Source: Corynebacterium haematomassiliense (GTDB lineage Bacteria > Actinomycetota > Actinomycetes > Mycobacteriales > Mycobacteriaceae). From it: 64,000 nucleotides of DNA. Within the stretch, counting starts at the first letter, position 1. Each line of letters begins with the position of its first letter. A program made the translations under genes and the position numbers. Below, in pieces: positions 23,222-31,440 of the stretch. The DNA lies in the NCBI RefSeq assembly GCF_013978595.1, contig NZ_JACDTZ010000002.1, positions 310,001-374,000 on the forward strand. Direction: 5' to 3'. The notes beneath the pieces were generated by a model. That model made no database searches. It was not told the origin of the DNA and saw nothing but the letters and a program-made list of their open reading frames with translations.

Positions 23222-24592
23222 ATGGCTATTGAGCACACAGAAGCAACGCTGAAGAGCGTTATCAAGGCGTACGACGTCCGCGGCGTCGTCGGCGAGACCA
23301 TCGACGAGGACTTCGTCCGCACCGCAGGCGCGGCGTTCGCGCACATCCTGCGCGGGGAAGGGGAGACCCGCATCGCTGTCGGCCACGACATGCGTCCGTC
23401 CTCGCCGGCGCTTGCAGACGCCTTCGCGCAAGGCGCCGCCAGCCAGGGGATCAACGTGACCCTGCTGGGCCTGACGTCCACCGACGAGCTCTACTTCGTC
23501 GCCGGCACCCAGCGCTGCGCGGGCGCCATGTTCACCGCCTCGCACAACCCGGCGCAGTACAACGGCATCAAGCTCTGCCGCGCGGGTGCGACCCCGGTGT
23601 CCACGGACACCGGCCTGGGCGAGATTGGCCGCATGATCCTCGAGGGCGTGCCGGGGTACGAGGGGGAAGCGGGAGTCGTCGATAAGCATGACGCCCTGGA
23701 GGAGTACGCCTCCTACCTGCGCGAACTTGTGCCGGTGCCCACGCGCCGCAAGCTTGTTATCGCGGTGGACGCGGCCAACGGCATGGCCGGCATGACGGTG
23801 CCGGCGGTGCTGGGCGATATGGACATCCGCCCGCTGTACTTCGAGCTCGACGGCACGTTCCCCAACCACGAGGCGAACCCGCTGGACCCGAAGAACCTTG
23901 TGGACCTGCAGAAGTTCACCGTGGAACAGGGCGCAGACATCGGCCTGGCCTTCGACGGCGACGCGGACCGCTGCTTCGTGGTGGACGAGCGCGGCGAGGC
24001 CGTCTCGCCGTCCGCGATCACCGCGCTGATTGCCACCCGCACGATCGAGCAGCACCCGGGCGCGACGATCATCCACAACCTGATCACCTCCCGCGCGGTG
24101 CCGGAGCTGATCGAAGAGCACGGCGGCAAGGCGGTGCGCACCCGCGTGGGCCACTCCTACATCAAGGCGCAGATGGCGGAGCACTCCGCGCTGTTCGGCG
24201 GCGAGCACTCCGCGCACTACTACTTCTCGGAATTCTTCAACGCCGACTCCGGCCTGGTGGCCGCGCTGCACGTGCTGGCCGCGCTGGCGGAGCAGGACGC
24301 GCCGCTGAGCGAGCTGATGGGCGCCTACGAGCGCTACACCGCCTCCGGCGAGATCAACTCCGAGGTCGCCGACCAGGCAGCCGCCACGCAGCGCGTGGTG
24401 GACGCGTTTGCGGACCGCGCGGAATCCGTGGACACCCTCGACGGCGTGACGGTGCAGTTGAAGGACTCCAAGGCGTGGTTCAACGTGCGCGCCTCCAACA
24501 CCGAGCCGCTGCTGCGCCTGAACGCCGAGGCGCCGACGCGCGAGGAAGTGGACGCGCTGACCGAGGAAATCCTCGGCATCATCCGCGCATAA
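23222..24592 (+). CDS. manB: Phosphomannomutase/phosphoglucomutase
   Basis: Interconverts mannose-6-phosphate and mannose-1-phosphate, supplying the upstream guanylyltransferase. The 456-residue alpha-D-phosphohexomutase has the substrate start IKAYDVRGVVGE, catalytic phosphoserine loop FTASHNPAQYNGIK, metal loop AFDGDADRCF, sugar-specificity loop GGEHSAHYYFSE and phosphate-binding RASNTEPLLRLN. ATG 23222 is supported by the leaderless promoter. With the following gene and manA it forms a mannose cluster. Confidence 0.95.
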   Translation: MAIEHTEATLKSVIKAYDVRGVVGETIDEDFVRTAGAAFAHILRGEGETRIAVGHDMRPSSPALADAFAQGAASQGINVTLLGLTSTDELYFVAGTQRCAGAMFTASHNPAQYNGIKLCRAGATPVSTDTGLGEIGRMILEGVPGYEGEAGVVDKHDALEEYASYLRELVPVPTRRKLVIAVDAANGMAGMTVPAVLGDMDIRPLYFELDGTFPNHEANPLDPKNLVDLQKFTVEQGADIGLAFDGDADRCFVVDERGEAVSPSAITALIATRTIEQHPGATIIHNLITSRAVPELIEEHGGKAVRTRVGHSYIKAQMAEHSALFGGEHSAHYYFSEFFNADSGLVAALHVLAALAEQDAPLSELMGAYERYTASGEINSEVADQAAATQRVVDAFADRAESVDTLDGVTVQLKDSKAWFNVRASNTEPLLRLNAEAPTREEVDALTEEILGIIRA

Positions 24593-24617
24593 GCTTCCCC
24601 GCGTACGCTCGCGGGGT

Positions 24618-25619
24618 ATGAGCGGATTTTCCAGGGAAGACGCCCTGTTTTTCGACATCGCCCACGAGGGCGCACAGCTCCGCGCCGTGGGCCAGGCGGC
24701 GCACCTGCTTGCGGGGCTGCGCGGGCTTGCACCCCGCAGCGTGGTCGTGCTGGCCACCGACCAAGTCGCGGCGGCCGCGGCGCGTGCGGTGGCGGCGTTT
24801 GCAGCCCCGCTCGAGGTGCCAGTTGTGGTCGCGGACGTGCTGCCGGCGTACGTCGGCGCGCTCGATGTCGTGGTGGTTGTGGGCGACAACGCCGGCCGCG
24901 AAGAGGACCTGCGCGGTTTGACCACCGCTGCCAGCCGCGGCGCCGAGACCATCCTCGCGGGCCCGAACAAGGGGCCCTTGCTTGACGACGCACCACAGGC
25001 CGCCGCCGTCATCCCCGCCTTGCCCGACACCGCTAGTGCCTCCCCGCTTCGCACCTGCGCCGTGGTCGGCGCGGTGCTGCTCGCGCTGCGCCAGCCGGCC
25101 GAGGTGGTGGCGGAGCGCTTCGAGCTCTTGGCCTCGGAGGTGGACACTGAGCTGGAGTCTGTCTCCCCAAGGCGCGACGTGGCGGTCAACGCCGCGCGAA
25201 AGCTGCGCGCGCAGGCCGAGGGTGCCCGTGTGCTGCACACCGGCGTCGGGCGGGCAGGAAGCGCGGTGGCGCAGCTGGTGGCCGCGCTGTGGTCCACGCA
25301 CGGCATCCCTGCTTCCGTCGTGGGCGCGGAGGAACTTCCCTTCGCCGTCGAGCGTGCTCAGGAGGGCAATTCGACGGCTGGCGCGGACGATTTGTTCCAC
25401 GACCCCTACATCGACGGTCCCGCGAAGCTGGTAGGTTTAACAACCGTTGTTTGGTCGTGCGGGACCGCCAGCCCGGTGGCCCCGGCGGGCAGCCGGGTCG
25501 AGTCCGTGGAGACGGACGTGGATGATCCGGCGGCCGGTGCGGCGCGCCTGGTTGCCAGGGCTTACGCGGCGACGGCGCTTGCAGCCGACGTCGCCGACGC
25601 CGCCGCCTCGGAGGAGTAG
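24618..25619 (+). CDS. TobH-like SIS-fold protein
   Basis: A 333-residue protein found between manB and manA in actinobacteria. It looks like two SIS-like halves (SVVVLATDQVAAAAARAVA; VVVVVGDNAGREEDLRG; later VLHTGVGRAGSAVAQLVAAL and VVWSCGTASPVAPAGSRVES), recalling sugar isomerases. Acidic or serine residues typical of active isomerases are not obvious, so a regulatory or structural role is possible. Alanine and valine rich. Start ATG 24618; the stop is followed 10 bases later by manA. Confidence 0.82.
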   Translation: MSGFSREDALFFDIAHEGAQLRAVGQAAHLLAGLRGLAPRSVVVLATDQVAAAAARAVAAFAAPLEVPVVVADVLPAYVGALDVVVVVGDNAGREEDLRGLTTAASRGAETILAGPNKGPLLDDAPQAAAVIPALPDTASASPLRTCAVVGAVLLALRQPAEVVAERFELLASEVDTELESVSPRRDVAVNAARKLRAQAEGARVLHTGVGRAGSAVAQLVAALWSTHGIPASVVGAEELPFAVERAQEGNSTAGADDLFHDPYIDGPAKLVGLTTVVWSCGTASPVAPAGSRVESVETDVDDPAAGAARLVARAYAATALAADVADAAASEE

Positions 25620-25629
25620 AAGGAGAACC

Positions 25630-26811
25630 ATGGAGCACCTCGAAGGAGCTCTGCGCCCCTACCCCTGGGGCTCCCACACGTTGATCGCCCAGCTGCGCGG
25701 CGAGCCTTCGCCGAGCCCGCAGCCCCAGGCGGAACTCTGGTTCGGCGCCCACCCGGCCGCCCCGGCGACGGTGAACGGGCAAGGCCTGGACGACGCCATC
25801 GCCGCCGACCCGGCCGCCGCGTTGGGCAAGCGCGTGCAGGACGCGCACGGCGACCAGCTGCCGTTTCTGGTCAAGCTGCTCGCTGCGGCCGCGCCCTTGA
25901 GCATCCAGGCCCACCCCTCGCTGGAGCAGGCCAAGGAAGGCTTCGAGCGGGAAAACGCCGAGGGCATCGAGCTGAACAGCCCGAGCCGCAACTACAAGGA
26001 CCCGAACCACAAACCGGAGCTCATCGTCGCGCTGACCGAGTTCCGCGCGCTCGCCGGGTTCCGCCCGGTGCCGGACACCGCGGCGTTTTTCGCCGAGCTG
26101 GGCAGCCCGGAGCTGGACCGCTACGCCACCTTGCTGCCCACGGACGGCGAAGGGGATCTGCGGGCGTTGTTCACCACGTTGATTTCGCTGCCGCACCAGC
26201 CGCGCGTGGAGCTGATTGAATCGGTGAAGCGTGCTGCAGCGGAGCTCGTCGACAAGCGAAACGCCCCTGCGTGGATGGTGGAGGCCGCGGAGGTTTACCT
26301 CGAGCTCAACCAGACCTACCCGGGCGATGTGGGCGTGCTGGCGGCGCTGCTGCTCAACGTGCTCACCCTTGCACCCGGCGAGGCGGCGTTTCTGCGCGCC
26401 GGCCAGCTGCACGCCTACCTGTCCGGCCTGGGCGTGGAGGTGATGGCGAACTCCGACAACGTGCTGCGCGGCGGGTTGACCACCAAGCACGTGGACGTGC
26501 CGGAGCTGGTGAAGGTGCTGGACTTCAGCACCCTGGAAAACCCGAGGGCGGAGGCGGCCCCGTCGCACGGCGGCGTGGAGTTCCAGCTTCCTGTGGACAG
26601 TTTCGCGGTGCGCATGCATGCGCTTGACGACGGCGACACGTTGGCCGTCGACGAAGACGGCCCCGCGATCGTGCTGTGCACCGCGGGCGAGGTGCGTGGC
26701 GCCGACGGGTTCGTCTTAACGCAGGGCAACGGCGCCTGGGTCCCGGCGAGCGAGGCGGCGACGGAAATCACCGCAGCCGGCAAATCCCAGGTGTTTGTGG
26801 CGACGGTCTAG
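25630..26811 (+). CDS. manA: Mannose-6-phosphate isomerase, class I
   Basis: Links fructose-6-phosphate to mannose-6-phosphate. The 393-residue zinc enzyme shows the metal ligand motifs IQAHPSLEQA and DPNHKPELIVAL, the catalytic-cupin segments FLRAGQLHAYLSGLGVEVMA and SDNVLRGGLTTKHVDVPELV. The ATG follows AAGGAGAACC. Its stop overlaps the stop of the opposing gene by 4 bases. Confidence 0.95.
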   Translation: MEHLEGALRPYPWGSHTLIAQLRGEPSPSPQPQAELWFGAHPAAPATVNGQGLDDAIAADPAAALGKRVQDAHGDQLPFLVKLLAAAAPLSIQAHPSLEQAKEGFERENAEGIELNSPSRNYKDPNHKPELIVALTEFRALAGFRPVPDTAAFFAELGSPELDRYATLLPTDGEGDLRALFTTLISLPHQPRVELIESVKRAAAELVDKRNAPAWMVEAAEVYLELNQTYPGDVGVLAALLLNVLTLAPGEAAFLRAGQLHAYLSGLGVEVMANSDNVLRGGLTTKHVDVPELVKVLDFSTLENPRAEAAPSHGGVEFQLPVDSFAVRMHALDDGDTLAVDEDGPAIVLCTAGEVRGADGFVLTQGNGAWVPASEAATEITAAGKSQVFVATV

Positions 26812-27845
26812 CGGCCGGTGATCTTGTCAATCACGTCGCGGGCCGTCACGCCTTCTTTCTCGCGCGGGTAGCCTGCGACGTCTTCCTTGCCCGCGACGGG
26901 AGTCGGCGCCTCATTGCCTCCCGTGGCGGCATCCGGGGTCTGCGGCGCCTCGCTCGGCTGAGCGCTGCCCTGCGGTGCGGCGTCTGCCGCGCTTTCGGCG
27001 CCGGGAACCGATTGCGCTGCGGCTCCTGCGCCCTGCATCCGCATCTCCGGGCGCTGGTCTTCCTGCGCGGCGGGGGATCCAGGCTCGGACGGGGTGCCCT
27101 CTTGGATTCCGTCCGGCACGTGCGACGGACCAGAGCCGTGGCCCGGCTGCGCGGTTGGCTCAGACTGCTCCGGCTGCTGCGTGGTCTGCGGCTGATCCGG
27201 ACGCTTCGACGGCTGCACCTCGGATCCACCCGGTGCCGGGGTGGCGGCGGTGCTCGTCTGCGCGGCGCCGCCGTTGCCCGGCTCGCGCGGCGGGGTGCTG
27301 CCCGGCGTCTGCTGGGAGGTGGTGCGGTTGTCCGCGGAGGCCGGAGTGGGCTCCGCCGCCGGGTTGGCACCCTGCGGGGCGGCCATGGGCCGGGCCGGAG
27401 ACGGCACGATGTTGGACGGGCGGTACACGCGCGACGGCTGCGTGGACTCCTGCGCCGGAGCGACTACCGCGTGCGGCGGCAGGTAGGGGTCGTGCGCCGC
27501 GTTGTAGCCGGTGGGCATGGAAGCGCCTGCGCGCCCTGCGCCGGAGCCTGTCGCTCCCGCCGCGCCCGCATCCGCGCCGTGGTGCGCGGCGGGGCCGTTG
27601 TCGGGGGAGTTGGTGGAGCTGCGCACGGTGCGGGTGTGCGTGAGGTTCTCCGTCACCGTCTCCGTTGTCGGGCTCGAGGTGGTGGAAGCGGCGCTGTTGC
27701 CAGTGGTGCCCGCGGCTTCCGCGGTAAACCCGGCGCGGTTGTTCTGGCCGGGTGCGGAGGTCGCCCACACCGTGAAACCGACGACGGCAGCAAGCAGTGC
27801 ACCTGCGCCGATGAACACGGCTACCCGGCGTGCTGTCCCTTCCAC
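26808..27845 (-). CDS. Membrane-anchored low-complexity protein
   Basis: A 345-residue protein of unknown function. One hydrophobic helix near the N-terminus (VAVFIGAGALLAAVVGFTVW, about 7-26) is followed by an extracytoplasmic region rich in Ala, Pro, Ser, Thr, Gln and Gly, and a short charged C-terminus (DVAGYPREKEGVTARDVID). No conserved domain seen. The long disordered part suggests a cell-wall-spanning role. GTG 27845 is chosen because GGGAGGAG lies 6 bases upstream. A 19-bp direct repeat resembling an MtrA box lies just before it. Confidence 0.78.
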   Translation of the reverse strand: MEGTARRVAVFIGAGALLAAVVGFTVWATSAPGQNNRAGFTAEAAGTTGNSAASTTSSPTTETVTENLTHTRTVRSSTNSPDNGPAAHHGADAGAAGATGSGAGRAGASMPTGYNAAHDPYLPPHAVVAPAQESTQPSRVYRPSNIVPSPARPMAAPQGANPAAEPTPASADNRTTSQQTPGSTPPREPGNGGAAQTSTAATPAPGGSEVQPSKRPDQPQTTQQPEQSEPTAQPGHGSGPSHVPDGIQEGTPSEPGSPAAQEDQRPEMRMQGAGAAAQSVPGAESAADAAPQGSAQPSEAPQTPDAATGGNEAPTPVAGKEDVAGYPREKEGVTARDVIDKITGR

Positions 27846-27880
27846 GGTGACTCCTCCCGCGGGCGTTTCCGGCCCGCGCA

Positions 27881-27899
27881 TTGGTTACAACTTGGTAAC
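27881..27899. promoter_or_regulatory. MtrA-box-like direct repeat
   Basis: TTGGTTAC and TTGGTAAC are 8-base direct repeats separated by AAC, 36 bases upstream of GTG 27845. As I recall, the C. glutamicum MtrA motif is two 8-base direct repeats with 3-base spacing. The site lies between a possible -10 (TATAAA near 27919) and the start, a position suited to repression. Confidence 0.45.
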
Positions 27900-28068
27900 G
27901 TTTGGCTTCGTAGCACTGTTTATAGCACGTCATCGTGAAATGGGGAACCCCTGCGCGGCGAGTTGTTTTGCGTTTGAGTGCCCCGGAGCGTCGTTTTGCC
28001 GTATACAAATGGGTGCGACACGTTGTGCGGGCGCCCGCTCGCGCACCATCTACGGAAGGAGCGCCGCA

Positions 28069-28419
28069 GTGAGTACTTGGGACGAGCAGATTTTCACGGT
28101 CGATGCCAACACGGACTTCCTGGACGAGCTAGTCGATCTTGATTTCGAGGATGTTTTTGAAGCGGTGCGTGACGCGGTGCTCCTCGCCGCGAAGCAGGAT
28201 TCTTCTGAGGAAGAGCTGCTCAACGGCCAGGCCGCAGCCACCATCGCGGCGATCTGGGCGGGCGCGCCGTTTTCCGCCGGCGAGATTGCGGAGACGTACC
28301 CGTTTATCCGCCTGCGCCCGGACGAGATGGACGAGCAGTTGGTGGAGTCTGCCGCTTCCGTGCTCGAGGAGGCGGACACTGAGGAGGACTTGGAGCAGTT
28401 CCTCGAGGCGCTGGCGTAG
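28069..28419 (+). CDS. DUF4259 family protein
   Basis: A 116-residue small acidic cytoplasmic protein of unknown function, resembling DUF4259: STWDEQIFTVDANTDFLDEL, then a helix-rich middle (VFEAVRDAVLLAA, AAATIAAIWAGAPFSAGEIAE) and an acidic end (EEADTEEDLEQFLEALA). GTG 28069 follows GGAAGGAG. It ends 4 bases before tmk, so the two are probably cotranscribed. Confidence 0.8.
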   Translation: MSTWDEQIFTVDANTDFLDELVDLDFEDVFEAVRDAVLLAAKQDSSEEELLNGQAAATIAAIWAGAPFSAGEIAETYPFIRLRPDEMDEQLVESAASVLEEADTEEDLEQFLEALA

Positions 28420-28423
28420 CTGA

Positions 28424-29032
28424 ATGATTGTTGCAGTTGAAGGCATCGACGGCGCGGGCAAGAACACGCTAGTCACTGCGGTGAAGGAGCGCTTCGGCGC
28501 TGAGACGCTGGCGTTTCCGCGCTATGAAACGTCCGTGCATGCGCAGCTGGCGCACGACGCCTTGCATGGGCGCATGGGCGACCTGACGGATTCGGCGTTC
28601 GGTATGGCCACCCTGTTCGCCCTGGACAGGCATGGGGCGAAGCAGCTTCTCGACGGCTTCGCTGGCGACCCGCACAGCGTCATCGTCCTGGATCGTTATG
28701 TCGCCTCCAACGCGGCGTACACGAGCGCGCGCACGGGCGATCCGGCCGCCGTGAAGTGGGTCCACGACCTGGAGTTTGGAAAGTTGGGGCTGCCCAAGCC
28801 CGACTTGCAGGTGCTGGTGGACACCACCCCGGACGTTGCGCGCGAGCGCGCGGAGGCGCGCGAGGAACAGGACGCGACGCGCACCCGGGACCGCTACGAG
28901 CGCGACGTGGCGCTGCAGGTGGCGACGTTTCAGGCGTACGCCGAGCTTGCGGAGCGCAACTGGGCGAGCCGGTGGCTTCGCACATCGGAACCGGCGGTTA
29001 TCATGCAGGCAGTGAGCGAGCTGGCGCAGTAA
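28424..29032 (+). CDS. tmk: Thymidylate kinase
   Basis: Phosphorylates dTMP to dTDP. The 202-residue P-loop kinase starts MIVAVEGIDGAGKNTL, has the substrate-binding FPRYETSVHAQLAHDALHGR, the DR(Y/H) motif VLDRYVASNAAYTSAR and a lid region with REEQDATRTRDRYERD. The lysine is followed by Asn rather than Ser/Thr in the P-loop, as in some actinobacterial enzymes. It lies just upstream of mtrA, as in C. glutamicum; the sahH gene that precedes tmk there is not present here. Confidence 0.95.
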   Translation: MIVAVEGIDGAGKNTLVTAVKERFGAETLAFPRYETSVHAQLAHDALHGRMGDLTDSAFGMATLFALDRHGAKQLLDGFAGDPHSVIVLDRYVASNAAYTSARTGDPAAVKWVHDLEFGKLGLPKPDLQVLVDTTPDVARERAEAREEQDATRTRDRYERDVALQVATFQAYAELAERNWASRWLRTSEPAVIMQAVSELAQ

Positions 29033-29067
29033 GGCCAGCTCAGCGCGAAAAGGATAGAGGAGGACGC

Positions 29068-29751
29068 ATGGCACCGAAGATCCTCGTGGTGGACGACGAC
29101 CCGGCGATCAACGAGATGCTGACAATCGTGCTGGAGGCCGAGGGGTTCCAGACCAGCTCCGTGACGGACGGTGCCGAGGCGGTGCCCGCCTTCCGCTCGT
29201 TCGACCCGGATTTGATCCTTCTGGATCTGATGCTGCCGGGGATGAACGGCATCGACATTTGCCGCGAGATCCGCAAGGAGTCCGCGGTGCCGGTGGTCAT
29301 GCTCACCGCCAAGACGGACACGGTGGACGTTGTGCTGGGTCTGGAGTCCGGCGCGGACGACTACATCACCAAACCCTTTAAGCCGAAGGAGCTTGTCGCC
29401 CGTATCCGCGCGCGCCTGCGCCGCACGGACGAGACTCCGGCGGACGTCTTCGAGGTCGGCGACCTGACCGTGGACGTGCCGCAGCACACCGTCACCCGCG
29501 GCGACGAGGAGATCCAGCTGACCCCGCTGGAGTTCGACCTGCTGGTGGAGATGGCACGCAAGCCGAACCAGGTGCACTCGCGCGAGGAGCTGCTGGAGTC
29601 CGTGTGGGGCTACCGCAACGCCTCCGACACACGCCTGGTCAACGTGCACGTGCAGCGCCTGCGCTCCAAGATTGAGCACGACCCGGAAAACCCGGAGATC
29701 ATCCTCACCGTCCGCGGCGTGGGCTACAAGACCGGTAAGTCGGAGGTGTAG
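29068..29751 (+). CDS. mtrA: Response regulator MtrA
   Basis: DNA-binding regulator of the MtrAB two-component system controlling envelope, peptidoglycan hydrolase and osmostress genes. The 227-residue OmpR-type protein has acidic pocket residues Asp9-Asp10, phosphoacceptor Asp53 (LILLDLMLPG), Lys102 (DDYITKPF) and a C-terminal winged helix (LTPLEFDLLVEMARKPNQV, YRNASDTRLVNVHVQRLRSK). The ATG follows AGAGGAGGACGC. Followed immediately by mtrB and lpqB. Confidence 0.97.
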   Translation: MAPKILVVDDDPAINEMLTIVLEAEGFQTSSVTDGAEAVPAFRSFDPDLILLDLMLPGMNGIDICREIRKESAVPVVMLTAKTDTVDVVLGLESGADDYITKPFKPKELVARIRARLRRTDETPADVFEVGDLTVDVPQHTVTRGDEEIQLTPLEFDLLVEMARKPNQVHSREELLESVWGYRNASDTRLVNVHVQRLRSKIEHDPENPEIILTVRGVGYKTGKSEV

Positions 29752-29784
29752 CACCTGGACGCCATACGTCGTGTCGGCGACCGG

Positions 29785-31440
29785 GTGCGGCACGCCTGGT
29801 CCACGAAGCTGCAGGTCCGCTTCGTGGGCACGGTGCTGCTCGTGTCCACGGTCGTGATGTCTATGCTTGGCTTCGCGCTGGCGTCCGTTGTCACCGACCG
29901 CATCACCGCAGCCAAGATCGAAACCGCCACTGTGGAAATCGAGCGCGCGCGTTCGACCGTGGAATACCAGCTGGCCAACTCCGGCTCCTCCGCCTCGTTG
30001 CAGGCGCGCCTGAATTCGGCGCGCGCCGGGTTGACGCAGCGCGCGCAGGAAAGCGGCGACTCCGCCAGCTTCTACGAGCCTGTGCTGGTGGTGGAGGCGC
30101 CGAACGGTGCTGTGACGTCGTCGCCGGAGGCCTACCAAATTCCGAAGCGGCTGGGCGACTACGTCAGGGACGGCAACGTGGCCTACCAGTTCGCCACCGT
30201 GGAGCGCCCGGACGGCTCGGCCTACGACGCGCTGATTGTGGGCACCCCGACCAACGCCGACATCCCCAACCTTCGCTTGTACCTGGTGATGAACATGGAA
30301 AGCGAAGTCTCCACCGTCGCGCTGATGCGCGGCATCTTGGCGTCCGCCGCGGTGATCGTCGTGGTGCTGCTGATGGGCATTTCCTGGCTGGCGTCGCAGC
30401 AGATTGTGGCGCCGGTGCGCTCCGCCTCCCGCACCGCGCAGCGTTTCGCGTCCGGCCACTTGCGGGAGCGAATGCCTGTCGACGGCGAGGACGAGATGGC
30501 CGTGCTGGCCATGTCCTTCAACGACATGGCGGACACCTTGAGCAAGCAGATTGCCAACCTGGAGGAATACGGCTCGCTGCAGCGCCAGTTCACCTCCGAC
30601 GTCTCACACGAGCTGCGCACCCCGCTGACCACGGTGCGCATGGCGGCGGATCTGATCGCGGCGAACGAGGACTCGCTGGAACCGGCGACGAAGCGCGCCT
30701 CGCAGCTGATGATCAGCGAGCTGGACCGCTTCGAGGCGCTACTCAACGACCTGTTGGAGATTTCCCGCCACGACGCCGGCGTGGCCGAGCTGTCGTCCGC
30801 GAACGTGGATGCGCGCCAGCCGGTGGAGTCCGCCTGGCAGCAAACCCAGCACCTGGCCGAGGAGCTGGACGTGGACGTCATCTTCGACATCCCGGACGAG
30901 CCGCAGACGCTGGAAGGCGACGCCCGCCGCATCGAGCGCGTGGTGCGCAACCTCATCGCCAACGCCATCGACCACTCGGAAGGCAACCCGGTCACCGTGC
31001 GCATGCGTTCCAACGACGAGGCGGTGGCGATCACCGTCACCGACGGCGGCGTGGGCCTGAAGACAGGCGAAGAGGACCTGGTGTTCAACCGCTTCTGGCG
31101 CGCCGACAAGTCCCGCAAGCGCCACTCCGGCGGCACCGGTCTGGGCCTGGCCATCGCCCGCGAGGACGCGCAGCTGCACGGCGGCGTGCTCGATGCGATC
31201 GGCGAGTACGGGGTGGGCTCGCAGTTCCGCCTCGTGCTGCCGCGCGACGTCGAGGCCGGTTTCACAGAATCGCCGCTCCCGCTCGAGGCGCCGCGCGCTA
31301 TCGCCCCCGAAGCGCTCGACGCCCCGGAAGACACCGAAGGCACCGGTGACGCGGCAGCCGGCGGCGGCGACGGGGGAGCTGATGGAGGGACACCTTTGGA
31401 CGTCGATAAGCGAAGGCTCCAGGAGGACACCGATGCGTAA
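29785..31440 (+). CDS. mtrB: Sensor histidine kinase MtrB
   Basis: Membrane kinase for MtrA. From GTG 29785 it has 551 residues: a first helix (FVGTVLLVSTVVMSMLGFAL), an extracytoplasmic domain (about 40-185), a second helix (ILASAAVIVVVLLMGISWLA), HAMP, the dimerisation helix with His275 (FTSDVSHELRTPL) and ATPase motifs NLIANAIDHS, DGGVGL and GGTGLGLAIAR. A low-complexity acidic tail follows. No Shine-Dalgarno precedes GTG 29785, but CTG 29755, in frame, has GGAGG 8 bases upstream, so the true start may be that CTG. It overlaps lpqB by 8 bases. Confidence 0.94.
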   Translation: MRHAWSTKLQVRFVGTVLLVSTVVMSMLGFALASVVTDRITAAKIETATVEIERARSTVEYQLANSGSSASLQARLNSARAGLTQRAQESGDSASFYEPVLVVEAPNGAVTSSPEAYQIPKRLGDYVRDGNVAYQFATVERPDGSAYDALIVGTPTNADIPNLRLYLVMNMESEVSTVALMRGILASAAVIVVVLLMGISWLASQQIVAPVRSASRTAQRFASGHLRERMPVDGEDEMAVLAMSFNDMADTLSKQIANLEEYGSLQRQFTSDVSHELRTPLTTVRMAADLIAANEDSLEPATKRASQLMISELDRFEALLNDLLEISRHDAGVAELSSANVDARQPVESAWQQTQHLAEELDVDVIFDIPDEPQTLEGDARRIERVVRNLIANAIDHSEGNPVTVRMRSNDEAVAITVTDGGVGLKTGEEDLVFNRFWRADKSRKRHSGGTGLGLAIAREDAQLHGGVLDAIGEYGVGSQFRLVLPRDVEAGFTESPLPLEAPRAIAPEALDAPEDTEGTGDAAAGGGDGGADGGTPLDVDKRRLQEDTDA

